DNA of 64,000 bases from Leptospira licerasiae serovar Varillal str. VAR 010. GTDB taxonomy: Bacteria; Spirochaetota; Leptospiria; Leptospirales; Leptospiraceae. The DNA lies in the NCBI RefSeq assembly GCF_000244755.1, contig NZ_AHOO02000005.1, positions 620,001 to 684,000 on the forward strand, read 5' to 3'. Of the stretch, positions 44,589 through 54,898 are shown in pieces (the first letter of the stretch is position 1; every line of letters begins with the position of its first letter). Under the pieces are notes generated by a model that had not been told where the DNA came from, made no database searches, and was given only the letters and a program-made list of their open reading frames with translations. Made by a program: the position numbers and the translations under genes.

Positions 44589-46157
44589 ATGACTGACGAA
44601 CGAACCACCGAAAAAATTGCGGCGTTAGGCCCTTTGACTATCAACCGGATCCGCATCGGGTTAGTTTTTTTGATTTTGGCTTCTTTGGGTGCTTCTTGGG
44701 AACAAAGCTCCTTTGAGCAAAATATGGCTTATCTTGGCGGAACGATCTCTTTGGGAATCGTTTCTTTGGTGAATTTATTTTATTCTTATCGGACCGGACG
44801 TATCCCGAAATCAACAGGGATGATTTCTGTCCTTCTGGATGTGTTAATACTTTCTGGGGTTATGTTTTTTGCGGCTTCTACTGAAAAAAACATGTCTTCA
44901 GGTATTATTAGACAAATCATCTTATATGCAATTAATGTAATATTTATCGTATATTCAGGACTACTCTTAACGCCAAAATTCGTAGTTGTTACTGGGTTCG
45001 TTTCGGCGATTTTTCAAGGCGTAGTTGTATTAAATTGTTATCTTCACGGAGTGGTATTCTCCGAGGAGCCGTTAGAAGTACTTTCCCCTGGATTCGCTTC
45101 CATCTCCGAACAAATCCTAAAATTAATTTTTCTGATAGTGATCGCTTTTATAGTTAAAAGTGTGATCAATATATTCGGACTGCTGCGCGATGCGGAGGAG
45201 GAAAAATTAAACACGATTATAATATCCGGCAATGAACTGAAAAAAAGTAAAGAGAGGATGGATTCTGCCGCGATTTCCTTAAGGGAAAAATCCAGATCTT
45301 TAAGGAACTTCTCCGACGAATTTTTCGATGTGATCAATAATCACGCCGCTTCTTTTGATGAAATCGGAAGTACTTTAAGCGAATTTTTATCTCAAATCGA
45401 AAGTGCTACCTCTAGCGTTAAAGATCAGTTTGGTAGAATAGAAATGCTTGTAAAAGAAAGTCAAAACTTAAGATCTTTGATCGATAAAATTTCAGGTTAT
45501 TCTTCCGAGTTAAACGGCCGTATTCATTCGGTTTTAAATACAGGCAAAGAAGTGACCGAATTTGTTTCAGGCCTTTCTGAATCGTTGGAATCTCTTGGAG
45601 AATCTTTTCGTTCTGTAGGAGAGGTTACTGTTATAATGGCCGATGTAGCGGATCGTACCAATCTACTTTCTTTAAACGCTTCTATAGAAGCAGCAAGGGC
45701 CGGAGTCGCCGGTAGAGGTTTTGCAGTAGTTGCTACCGAAGTTTCTAAACTTGCGGAGAGTAGTGGACAAAATGCCGCTAGGATCTCTAAAATTATCGGC
45801 GAATCCAATGATTATGTGGATAAAGGTAGAAATACCGCTTCGGTAACATCTGAGAAGGTTAGAAATCAAGAAGATCAATTTGCCGCATTTTTAAGTAGAT
45901 TTAATGAATTGAATGGGCTTTTAGAGGATCAGATCAAGATAAACGATCAATTTTTGGCTAGCTTATCGGAATTACGAAAACTTTCCGCAGGAATAGAAAC
46001 TTCTTCAAACGAGCAAAATACCGGGGCTTCTATGATTATGGGAGCGATATCGGAATTGCAGGTCTCGATGGATTCTTTGCTCAGAAAGAGCGAATTTTTA
46101 TCGGACACAATACGCTCGTTAGAAGAGGAAGCTGAGCTTCTTGGAAAGGAGAATTGA
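44589..46157 (+). CDS. methyl-accepting chemotaxis protein without periplasmic domain (copy 1)
   Basis: About 522 residues. Six membrane helices in the first 215 residues, separated by short loops, form a membrane-only sensor module; no HAMP domain is seen. A long coiled coil follows with the conserved MCP hairpin [40 protein letters not shown] (positions about 355-395). It should interact with CheA/CheW. The open frame begins at TTG 44577, but ATG 44589 has GGGGG upstream and gives MTDERTTEKIAALGP, which aligns with the start of the next gene, [15 protein letters not shown]. It is the first of two adjacent paralogs between two phosphatase genes. Confidence 0.88.
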   Translation: MTDERTTEKIAALGPLTINRIRIGLVFLILASLGASWEQSSFEQNMAYLGGTISLGIVSLVNLFYSYRTGRIPKSTGMISVLLDVLILSGVMFFAASTEKNMSSGIIRQIILYAINVIFIVYSGLLLTPKFVVVTGFVSAIFQGVVVLNCYLHGVVFSEEPLEVLSPGFASISEQILKLIFLIVIAFIVKSVINIFGLLRDAEEEKLNTIIISGNELKKSKERMDSAAISLREKSRSLRNFSDEFFDVINNHAASFDEIGSTLSEFLSQIESATSSVKDQFGRIEMLVKESQNLRSLIDKISGYSSELNGRIHSVLNTGKEVTEFVSGLSESLESLGESFRSVGEVTVIMADVADRTNLLSLNASIEAARAGVAGRGFAVVATEVSKLAESSGQNAARISKIIGESNDYVDKGRNTASVTSEKVRNQEDQFAAFLSRFNELNGLLEDQIKINDQFLASLSELRKLSAGIETSSNEQNTGASMIMGAISELQVSMDSLLRKSEFLSDTIRSLEEEAELLGKEN

Positions 46158-46330
46158 TTTATATCAGTTAAAAGCTCGGATATATTAGGGACTTATTAAT
46201 AAAGGCAAACGTTAACTTGCTTTTGCAATAAATTTTCCACGAATAAAATCCGAAAAAGGATCGATTTATTCGCCCTTTTATCGTCTTGGATATTAATAAA
46301 TAAAAATATTCCTAAGGCGGGTTTTTTAAA

Positions 46331-47899
46331 ATGGCAACGCGTTCCGAAACGGAAAAAATTCTCGCTCAAGGTCCGATTACGATCAATCGAATCAGATTCG
46401 GGCTGACATTACTCTACTTTGCCTCCATAGCTATGGGGTACAAGAGAAGTACTCTATTCCAAAACTCACTTTATATTATTGGGACTTCCGTAATGGTGAT
46501 GTATGTCACCTACTCTTTCCTCAAAAATCGATTTGGAAGCGGAGTATCTCCCTTTTTAGGAAAAGTTTTTATAATAACCGACGTTGTCGTTCTTTGTTTG
46601 GTCATGATCGGTGCTACAATGGAAGACCCGAAGCTTGCTTCCAATATTATAAAACAAATCGTACTCTATACAATTAACGTTATATATATCGTGTATGCCG
46701 GTCTTTTACTTTCACCTCGATTCGTATACTTGGTGGGACTTTTAACGATATTTTGCCAGAGTTTAGTGACCGTGAACGCGGCTCATACGGGAGTAATTTT
46801 TACGGAAGATAGTATAACCTCCATTACTCCAGGCTATGCGGCGATGTCGGAACAGATCACCAAGATGCTATTTTTGTTGACCACCGCCTTCATCGTAGTT
46901 GCGGTAATTAAGATCTTTTTGCAGTTAAAGAATATAGAGGAAGAAAAATCCCAAGCCATCGAGAAATCCAAAGAAGATCTGGAACACGGAAGGATCAGGA
47001 TGACCGAGTCCGCAGTTTCTTTAAGAGAAAATTCCAAAAAGTTAAAAGAATTCTCCGATGATTTTTCGGAAGTAATAAGTAATCATGCTGCTTCTTTTGA
47101 AGAGATCAGTTCTACCATGGAAGAGTTTTTGGCCCAAACGGAACAATCTGCGGAAACGGTTAAAGACCAATTTACAAAGATCGAAGGCTTGTTGGGAGAG
47201 AGTAGAAATCTCAATACTTTGATCGATCGTATCTCCGGACATTCCAACGACTTGAATCGAAATATGGACATAGTTTTGGAAGCCGGAAAAGCCGTGAGTC
47301 AATTCGTAGACGGTCTCAGAACTTCTTTGGAATCTTTGGGGAGCTCTTTCCGTTCCGTGGGAGAAGTAAACCAAATCATGTCGGACGTAGCGGATAGAAC
47401 CAATCTACTTTCTTTGAACGCATCTATCGAAGCAGCAAGAGCAGGAGCCGCTGGAAGGGGATTCGCTGTAGTTGCAACTGAAGTTTCCAAACTTGCGGAA
47501 AGTAGTTCGGAAAACGCGGATCGTATTTCTAAAATTATAAACGAAAGTACAAAGTATGTCCAAAATGGACAAAAGTCCGCTCATACTGCGAATGAAAAAG
47601 TGAAGGAGCAAGATACTTTGTTCACAAACTTTTTAGATAGTTTTAAACAACTGAATCAATTATTGGGCGAACAAAAAATAGTGAACGACCGTTTTTTGAA
47701 CAGTCTTTCAGTTTTGAGAAATTTATCCTCCGATATTGAATCGGCTTCCAAAGAACAGACAATTGGAGCTAATGCAATCATGACGTCTGTATCTTCTTTA
47801 CAAAGTTCTATGGATTCTTTGTTAAGAAAGAGTGAAATGTTAGCGGAAACCATCAAAATTTTGGAAACCGAAGCCCAAACATTGGCTGCGAAAGGTTAG
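46331..47899 (+). CDS. methyl-accepting chemotaxis protein without periplasmic domain (copy 2)
   Basis: A 522-residue paralog of the preceding chemoreceptor, colinear over its length: six N-terminal membrane helices, no HAMP, and a signalling hairpin with [25 protein letters not shown] that is nearly identical to copy 1, while the N-terminal helices differ far more. The pair likely arose by duplication, with divergence concentrated in the sensor part. It has its own 173-bp leader. The next gene downstream, 82 bp away, is a second PP2C phosphatase. Signal sensed: unknown. Confidence 0.9.
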   Translation: MATRSETEKILAQGPITINRIRFGLTLLYFASIAMGYKRSTLFQNSLYIIGTSVMVMYVTYSFLKNRFGSGVSPFLGKVFIITDVVVLCLVMIGATMEDPKLASNIIKQIVLYTINVIYIVYAGLLLSPRFVYLVGLLTIFCQSLVTVNAAHTGVIFTEDSITSITPGYAAMSEQITKMLFLLTTAFIVVAVIKIFLQLKNIEEEKSQAIEKSKEDLEHGRIRMTESAVSLRENSKKLKEFSDDFSEVISNHAASFEEISSTMEEFLAQTEQSAETVKDQFTKIEGLLGESRNLNTLIDRISGHSNDLNRNMDIVLEAGKAVSQFVDGLRTSLESLGSSFRSVGEVNQIMSDVADRTNLLSLNASIEAARAGAAGRGFAVVATEVSKLAESSSENADRISKIINESTKYVQNGQKSAHTANEKVKEQDTLFTNFLDSFKQLNQLLGEQKIVNDRFLNSLSVLRNLSSDIESASKEQTIGANAIMTSVSSLQSSMDSLLRKSEMLAETIKILETEAQTLAAKG

Positions 47900-47981
47900 T
47901 CGTCTTTCTGATAAAATTTCCGAACTAGTTTGTATAGAAAAATCTTGAATTCTAAACACTAGGGATTAGAAAAGTCGCTCC

Positions 47982-50753
47982 ATGATTTATTTTAACTCAT
48001 GGGCGATCTCTACGCTCATCTGTTCCATTTTTACTTTCATCATTTTCGCTTTTTTAGCTGCGCTAAAGAAGAAAGCGAACTATACAAGCGCGTTCTCTCT
48101 CCTTTTCTTCTTCGTTTTTCTGATCAATTTCGGATTCTTTCTATCTGCGATCTTTCCTTATCCGACCGCTTCATATCATAGACTTGTTACCGGTCCGGCA
48201 GCGGTATTCGGTACCATTTTTCTTTGTATTTTTGCATATTTATATCCCAGAAACGATCGTTCAAAAGAAACGAAGTATGTGATCGGAATTTTGCTCGGGA
48301 TTTCTTTAATTACGATCTCCTATTCCTACTTTCAGATTTTTACGAATAAACCTTTATTCGATTTTAAGGGACAAATATATAATTATCAACAAAAGGTGGG
48401 CAATCTTCTCGCAGCTTCCCTACTTGCATTCCTTTTAGTAATGATCTTTATCCAGGTCAGAAAAATTATCCGAGCGGATAAAGAAGAAAGAAAAGCGTTA
48501 GTACAGATGTCTATAGGAATGGACATCACATATACGGTTCCGGTGGTTTCCAATTTGTTGCTCCGTGAAGGTGTGATAACCTTTAATACATTCCAACAAT
48601 TGTACGTAGGTTTTATGATCTTAGGGTATTTTACTCTAACTATATTATTTATTAATAATACTGTAGATAAGACCTCTTTTATGACCAAGATCATAGGAAT
48701 TACCGTGGCAACCTGTTTGGTCTTTGCTCAGGCATTTTCTACAGTAGTAAATCTGAAGAATGAGTCTTTGTTTGATGAGATCAGCATTAAGGAAGCGACT
48801 ACATTTTTGAATACAGGCAAATCGGAAGGCTCTTCCATTGCATATGCTGTTTCTTTGGGAGATTCTTCTAATAAACCCAAGGTCCTGATCAAATCTGCGG
48901 GTATAGAACCGAATCTAAATCTGGCTCAAAGGGAAATTTTAGAAAATAAAAAATCAGGGAATTTTCTGAAAAGGATACCGACTACCAATCTTCCTAAAAC
49001 GATTTCGGACGACTATGTACCTTCCCCTAACGATCTGTTTTATTCTTATTATCTCAGAGACGAAGTAGGAGAGAGAACTCTTCTTGTAGCTTTTCCCTAT
49101 TTACATTACAGAAAATTTTTGGATGAAACGAATAGCTGGTTAGTGCTCTTAACTCTTTCTCTTGTCTTCGTGATCTTAGTTTTATTTCCATTCTTCTTCA
49201 ATCGAAGTCTAGTTCGTCCTTTGAATACTTTGATCCGAGGAGTGGGAGAAGTAAATTTAGGGAATCTAACGATACGCATTCCGGTACTTGTACAAGATGA
49301 GATCGGTTATCTTTCCGAATCATTCAACAAAATGGTGGGAAGTATTCTAGAAGGAAGAACCAAATTAGAAGAGTATGCGGATACCCTGGAAGAAAAGGTG
49401 GATGCCCGCACAAAAGAAGTTACCGAAAAAATGGAAGAGATCCAGTCACTCAAGGTACAGCAGGATGGAGATTATTTTTTAACTTCTCTTTTAAGCAAAC
49501 CCTTGATGACGAATTGGAATCGTTCTTCTTCGGTTACGACTAACTTCTACATCGAACAAAAGAAAAAATTCGTTTTTAAGAATAAAGAATCTGAGATTGG
49601 CGGAGACATTTGTATCAGCGGTAACCTTCTATTCGGTCCCGAAAAAGAAAGATGGTCCGTATTTCTGAATGGAGATGCTATGGGAAAATCCATGCAGGGT
49701 GCGGGTGGCGCTATCGTACTTGGAACGGCTATGAACAATATCATGGCCAGATCCGCTAGCCAAGGAAAAGTTCTAAATATTTCTCCTGAAGATTGGGTGA
49801 GAGAAGCTTATAGAGAATTAGATGATATTTTCCGGACTTTCGACGGTGTTATGATGGCGTCTGCCATTTTAGGTCTAATCAATGAAAAGACCGGAAAGAT
49901 GTATTATTTTAACGCGGAACATCCTTGGGCAGTACTTCTGCGGGACGGCAAGGCTTCTTTTTTAGAAACAGAATTAACTTTGCGTAAACTAGGTTCTCCT
50001 TCCGAAATGAGCTTTAGAATTTTGGAATTCGATTTGATGCCGGGTGATATTCTTTATGTTGGTTCGGATGGAAGAGATGATATCAATTTAACCGAAGATG
50101 GCGTGAATTGGATCATGAACTCGGATGAGAACATGTTTCTCAAAACGGTCGAGGAATCTAAAGGAGATCTGGACAATTTAGTGGATCGTATTCATAGTTT
50201 AGGTGCATTATCCGACGACCTTTCGTTAATACGGATCGGATTTCATGAAAAACTTTCTCAGAATATTACCGAAGCAAAAACTGGGATCCCTGAATCCGTT
50301 CTAAGAAAATATACGGAAGCAAAGGCTTTATTACAACAAAGAGAGATCGGCACTGCAGTAGTATTATTGGAAGAAGCGCTAGATTCTGTCCCTTCTTTCA
50401 AAGCTGCCGCAAGATTATTGGGGCAAGTGTACTATGATCGAAAGGAATACGATTCTTCTTCTCGTTGGTTTGAAAAATATTTAGAATTCGATTCCAATTC
50501 GCCCAATGTCTGGTTCTTACTTTCAGTATGTTATAAACATTTAAAAGAATATGCAAAGTCTAGTTATGCAGCGGAGAAGGTCCGTTTGTCCCAACCTCAT
50601 CGTCTCGCGAACCTGATCAACCTTACGGATAATTATAGATTATTAGGTCGCTTTAACGAGGCGCGTTCGATCTTAGAAGCGGCAGAGTCCATAGATGGAG
50701 AGAGCCCTGGAGTCCGAAAGCTGGACGAACTCTTGAAATCGAAGGGCTACTAA
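47982..50753 (+). CDS. membrane-bound PP2C/SpoIIE-type phosphatase with HAMP and TPR (paralog)
   Basis: A 923-residue paralog of the phosphatase at 41279. It has a seven-helix N-terminal region (about 5-230), a shorter extracytoplasmic segment, a TM (about 383-405), HAMP (about 407-456), coiled coil, phosphatase domain (about 535-755) and TPRs (about 775-923). GGDICIS, DAMGKSMQGAGG, GSDGRDDI and LSDDLSLI show the metal sites are intact. It is about 120 residues shorter than the other copy, mainly in the extracytoplasmic part, so it may sense a different ligand. A hairpin after its stop may terminate transcription. Confidence 0.85.
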   Translation: MIYFNSWAISTLICSIFTFIIFAFLAALKKKANYTSAFSLLFFFVFLINFGFFLSAIFPYPTASYHRLVTGPAAVFGTIFLCIFAYLYPRNDRSKETKYVIGILLGISLITISYSYFQIFTNKPLFDFKGQIYNYQQKVGNLLAASLLAFLLVMIFIQVRKIIRADKEERKALVQMSIGMDITYTVPVVSNLLLREGVITFNTFQQLYVGFMILGYFTLTILFINNTVDKTSFMTKIIGITVATCLVFAQAFSTVVNLKNESLFDEISIKEATTFLNTGKSEGSSIAYAVSLGDSSNKPKVLIKSAGIEPNLNLAQREILENKKSGNFLKRIPTTNLPKTISDDYVPSPNDLFYSYYLRDEVGERTLLVAFPYLHYRKFLDETNSWLVLLTLSLVFVILVLFPFFFNRSLVRPLNTLIRGVGEVNLGNLTIRIPVLVQDEIGYLSESFNKMVGSILEGRTKLEEYADTLEEKVDARTKEVTEKMEEIQSLKVQQDGDYFLTSLLSKPLMTNWNRSSSVTTNFYIEQKKKFVFKNKESEIGGDICISGNLLFGPEKERWSVFLNGDAMGKSMQGAGGAIVLGTAMNNIMARSASQGKVLNISPEDWVREAYRELDDIFRTFDGVMMASAILGLINEKTGKMYYFNAEHPWAVLLRDGKASFLETELTLRKLGSPSEMSFRILEFDLMPGDILYVGSDGRDDINLTEDGVNWIMNSDENMFLKTVEESKGDLDNLVDRIHSLGALSDDLSLIRIGFHEKLSQNITEAKTGIPESVLRKYTEAKALLQQREIGTAVVLLEEALDSVPSFKAAARLLGQVYYDRKEYDSSSRWFEKYLEFDSNSPNVWFLLSVCYKHLKEYAKSSYAAEKVRLSQPHRLANLINLTDNYRLLGRFNEARSILEAAESIDGESPGVRKLDELLKSKGY

Positions 50754-50764
50754 AACAAATTTAG

Positions 50765-50789
50765 ATTGTGGAATCGGCCATTTCACAAT
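50765..50789 (+). terminator. terminator-like hairpin after the second phosphatase
   Basis: ATTGTGGAA (50765-50773), seven-base loop, TTTCACAAT (50781-50789): a 9-bp stem with one G-U wobble, followed by GTTTTGT. It lies between the phosphatase and ilvC and would separate the two. Confidence 0.45.
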
Positions 50790-50815
50790 GTTTTGTAAAA
50801 AAGACGCCTTTTTAG

Positions 50816-51847
<1,032 letters not shown>

Positions 51848-51870
51848 TAAAAGCCTAATATTTAGATTTA

Positions 51871-51898
51871 AAAGGCCGGAACTTTCCGGCCTTTTTTT
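51871..51898 (+). terminator. rho-independent terminator after ilvC
   Basis: AAAGGCCGGA, loop ACTT, TCCGGCCTTT followed by more T: a perfect 10-bp GC-rich stem with a T-tract. The A-run on the left means it could also end transcription from the convergent DoxX-like gene. Confidence 0.9.
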
Positions 51899-51920
51899 AT
51901 TTGTATGGGATCTTTACGTT

Positions 51921-52292
51921 TTAATTAAGCGCGGTTTTTTTAGTAAACATCCATGCCCATGAAAGGAATAATATTTGGAATGGTAGGCGAATCAACGTGA
52001 AAATAAACTTGGGATCTTCCGACTCATACGCGTTTAAACTCATTTGTATGTTTGCAGGGAAAACCGCGATCAATAGTAAGATAATTCCCCAGGCGGCAAA
52101 CACTCTTGTAGATAATGGAAGTAACGCGAGAGCGAGTAAAATTTCACAAACTCCCGCAAGTATATTCACTTCATAATGATAAGGTATATAAGGAGGCATC
52201 ATTCCGTAATAAAATTCCGGGATAATAAAATGCGCCGAACCCGCTAAGAGATAAAACAAAACCATTAAATAAAAAAGGATCTTCCGTACCAT
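51921..52292 (-). CDS. DoxX-like small membrane protein
   Basis: About 123 residues with four membrane helices: MVRKILFYLMVLFYLLAGSAHF, VNILAGVCEILLALALLPL, FAAWGIILLLIAVFPANIQM, and a last helix LIRLPFQILFLSWAWMF. The GxxHF motif after the first helix and GVCEILLALALL fit the DoxX/MauE-like family of four-helix proteins, some of which work with redox partners. The frame extends to 52313, but the ATG at 52290-52292 has GAGGC (complement of 52296-52300) in place. It ends close to the ilvC terminator. The exact function is unknown. Confidence 0.8.
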   Translation of the reverse strand: MVRKILFYLMVLFYLLAGSAHFIIPEFYYGMMPPYIPYHYEVNILAGVCEILLALALLPLSTRVFAAWGIILLLIAVFPANIQMSLNAYESEDPKFIFTLIRLPFQILFLSWAWMFTKKTALN

Positions 52293-52598
52293 ATTGCCTC
52301 GGGTATTAGACAAAAATAAGAGGTGGATTTTATATATTTTGATCTGAATCTCTTAGAATATACCTCGCAGGAGGATGGAATTTCAGATTGTTTCAAATTG
52401 GTACGGATTTTGGGTGCGACATGTTGGAAATTTCTTGCCTAAGCCCCTAAAATCCCTCTAAGTTTGGAAAAAAAATCGGAAAATCCTAGGTCTTAAGTCC
52501 GGCACTTGCTCTTAGAAGGTATCTATCTATAGGGCAAAAAAATAATGACAAAGCCTAGCTTTTTGCTATTTTGAGACACCCAAGCCAGGAGGCTCTGA

Positions 52599-54221
52599 TT
52601 GAAATCCTTAATTTCCATAATCGGAATTTCCCTCTTTTTGTTTTCTAATGATGTATTCGCGCAGAAAAGGTTCGGCCTTATCTTCGGATCCAACTATAAA
52701 GGAAACAAAGCCGGAATTCCGGAATTAAATCTTTGCGAGGCCGATGCCAAATATCTACATGATGAGATCAAACGTGTAGGAAAATTCGATGAGATCAAAA
52801 TTGTTTTGGGTCAAGATGTTACCAAAAACAATATCCAGAAAGAAATTAAGGCTCTTGCTTCCAAAGCAAAAGCGGATGATACGGTATTTCTTTATTTTTC
52901 CGGCCACGGCGCTTTTCAAAGAGATGAAAAAGCTAAGAACGGAATGAGAAACCTGATCATCTGTTATGATAGGCCTCACCTTTCAGACGATGAGTTAAAC
53001 GATTATTTAGAAGGGATCAAATCCCCTAAGACGGTTTTCGTTTTTGACTGCTGTTTCTCCGGGGGAATCGCTAAAAAAGGAAAGGCAACCAGAGGTTCCG
53101 CTAACGTTCCGATTCCGGAAGGTAGCGATGGAACAGTCAAACAAGACTCTCAGGACTTTTTCTTCCAAGACAAGGCAATCATTTCAAGTGCGGACGATAA
53201 CCAAACCGCGATCGAAGTTGGAGGGACGATCAATCACGGGATCTTTACCTATAATTTCGGAAAGGCTCTTTCTAACGGAGACCTAAATCAGGACAATGTG
53301 ATCACCGCTCTCGAGGCGTTCTTCGCATCTAAAGACGAAACAGTCAATATGGCTAAAAAGTACGATCACGAACAAGTGCCTCAGATTTCGGGTAACGCTT
53401 CGGGAATCTTCTTAGCTGGAGAAAAAAAACCGGAGCCTCCAAAACCTGTGGAGCCTGTTAAACCTCCTGTAAATCCTACTCCTGTTCCGGATGTTCAACC
53501 TCCTAAACCTGAGCCTGAAACTCCAGTAGTCACTAACGAAGAACCTCCGGTTGTTCCTACAAATTTGAAAGGTGATTTGGTGATTAAGACCACAATCATC
53601 CAAGACAGGGCTTACGCTGTGTCCGATCTTCCGCCTGAGATCCGTTTGACTTCCGGTAAGAAGAGGGTAGGAAATCGTTCTATCAGAGTGCTTATAGACG
53701 ATAAGGAAGTGGACAAGACAATCACTACCGAATCTTCCAATTATTGGGGAGCAGTAAAAAGAATGGGGAAACTCATTCCAGGTGCGACTTATACTTTAAC
53801 CGTCAAAGGGGTACCTGCCGGAGTTCATAAGGTAACCATCCAAGCGGACGATTACCCTGAAATCCAAAAGACCCAGGCAGTTTTACCTAATAAGAAAAAC
53901 GATCTGGAAGTTGTGGCTTCAATGACCGGTTACGGGGCGATCCGAGGAAAAGTATTCTACAAAACTTTGGACAACCCGGTGCTCAACCAGCCGATCTTTA
54001 TGCCTACGATTACGAGTGTAAGTGGTATCCAAAAATTGAATACTGATCAAAACGGTAACTTCTGGTTTACAAACTTAAAACCAGGAGAGTATGAGATCAA
54101 GGCTACCTTTGCGGAAGATCTGAATTTAAATAATGCTGATATTAAGGTGAGAGAGGGCGAAGTAACTGAAGTGGATATTATCCTGAACGTAAAACTTCCT
54201 TCTACCAAAACTAAATATTAA
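52599..54221 (+). CDS. secreted caspase-family (C14) protein with C-terminal beta domains
   Basis: A 540-residue protein starting at TTG with AGGAGG at a good distance upstream. A signal peptide (to about residue 21) is followed by a caspase-like p20 domain, about 23-265: [12 protein letters not shown], the His motif FSGHG (His103) and the Cys motif DCCFSG (Cys152). Both catalytic residues are present, so it is probably an active, orthocaspase-type Cys peptidase. A Pro-rich linker (about 272-320) leads to Ig-like and CarboxypepD_reg-like beta domains (about 330-540). Export to the periplasm or surface is indicated; the target is unknown. A terminator lies just after the stop. Confidence 0.88.
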   Translation: MKSLISIIGISLFLFSNDVFAQKRFGLIFGSNYKGNKAGIPELNLCEADAKYLHDEIKRVGKFDEIKIVLGQDVTKNNIQKEIKALASKAKADDTVFLYFSGHGAFQRDEKAKNGMRNLIICYDRPHLSDDELNDYLEGIKSPKTVFVFDCCFSGGIAKKGKATRGSANVPIPEGSDGTVKQDSQDFFFQDKAIISSADDNQTAIEVGGTINHGIFTYNFGKALSNGDLNQDNVITALEAFFASKDETVNMAKKYDHEQVPQISGNASGIFLAGEKKPEPPKPVEPVKPPVNPTPVPDVQPPKPEPETPVVTNEEPPVVPTNLKGDLVIKTTIIQDRAYAVSDLPPEIRLTSGKKRVGNRSIRVLIDDKEVDKTITTESSNYWGAVKRMGKLIPGATYTLTVKGVPAGVHKVTIQADDYPEIQKTQAVLPNKKNDLEVVASMTGYGAIRGKVFYKTLDNPVLNQPIFMPTITSVSGIQKLNTDQNGNFWFTNLKPGEYEIKATFAEDLNLNNADIKVREGEVTEVDIILNVKLPSTKTKY

Positions 54222-54249
54222 GAAATTAGAATATTTGGTTTTCAGGAGA

Positions 54250-54277
54250 GCCTCTCGATAGATCGAGGGGCTTTTTT
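54250..54277 (+). terminator. rho-independent terminator after the caspase gene
   Basis: GCCTCTCGAT (54250-54259), AG, ATCGAGGGGC (54262-54271), then six T. A 10-bp stem with one wobble pair and a T-run. Confidence 0.85.
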
Positions 54278-54293
54278 GTTCCTGGTTTGGGTT

Positions 54294-54500
54294 TTAATCT
54301 TTTTGGAAACTATTCCATTGTTTGGAATTGATCCTTCTTTTACGGATTTCGATTAAGATTTTCATTTGTTTTCTATCCAGCAAATTCCCCGCTTTTAAAC
54401 CAAATTCCGGTAAAGCGGTATCATTTGTTAGATTTGCAAAGGTTTTTCCGATTTTTGCAAAGGAACTCCGTAGATCCGGATCCATTTCGGGATATATCAT
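54294..54500 (-). CDS. 68-residue protein of unknown function
   Basis: A small basic cytoplasmic protein, MIYPEMDPDLRSSFAKIGKTF to NSFQKD. I choose the ATG at 54498-54500 because GGAGG (complement of 54507-54511) precedes it by six bases; the longer frame to 54557 has no such support. It contains a Lys/Arg-rich C-terminal helix (DRKQMKILIEIRKRR). No family recognised and no obvious partner; it lies on the opposite strand to the caspase and MutS-like genes. Confidence 0.55.
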   Translation of the reverse strand: MIYPEMDPDLRSSFAKIGKTFANLTNDTALPEFGLKAGNLLDRKQMKILIEIRKRRINSKQWNSFQKD

Positions 54501-54664
54501 AAATCGCCTCCGTGCGACCCCATTCGGGAAAAAGGGAGAAAGTTCCGGGTTTTCCATCCTTGGAAAGGAAGCTTTCTCCCAAACTGTACTTCGGGACTTT
54601 GCGAAAATACTTGAGATATTTTTTTTCTTGTACGAAAAGAAAGTACGGAGTAAATTCGGTAAAA

Positions 54665-54898
54665 ATGCAGATTCGTCTGGAAAACAGGACCGGTAAAAGA
54701 TCGGGGAGATTCGTAGTATACGAGTACGGTACGGATCTATTCGGTTACGTCTACGTGGACAAAATTTTGGGCCGCGACAAAGGCAAAATGGTTTCCAGAT
54801 GGTTGATGCAAGACGTCGGTTCCTTGGTCCGACTTTTGGACCATGAAATATACAAAAGAGAGACCGAAAACTACGAGAACGTTACTTTAGCGGTATGA
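54665..54898 (+). CDS. 77-residue protein of unknown function coupled to the MutS-like gene
   Basis: The frame is open from 54512, but the first 51 codons look non-coding; from ATG 54665 the sequence MQIRLENRTGKRSGRFVVYE gives a strand-rich fold with FGYVYVDKILGRDKGKM and a C-terminal helix. Its stop overlaps the start of the MutS-like gene (ATGA at 54895-54898), a sign of translational coupling. No family recognised. Confidence 0.6.
   Translation: MQIRLENRTGKRSGRFVVYEYGTDLFGYVYVDKILGRDKGKMVSRWLMQDVGSLVRLLDHEIYKRETENYENVTLAV

Noticed and set aside
54322..54696. 124-residue plus-strand ORF overlapping two small genes
   Set aside because: No SD, odd composition, and it is antisense to the better supported 68-residue gene.
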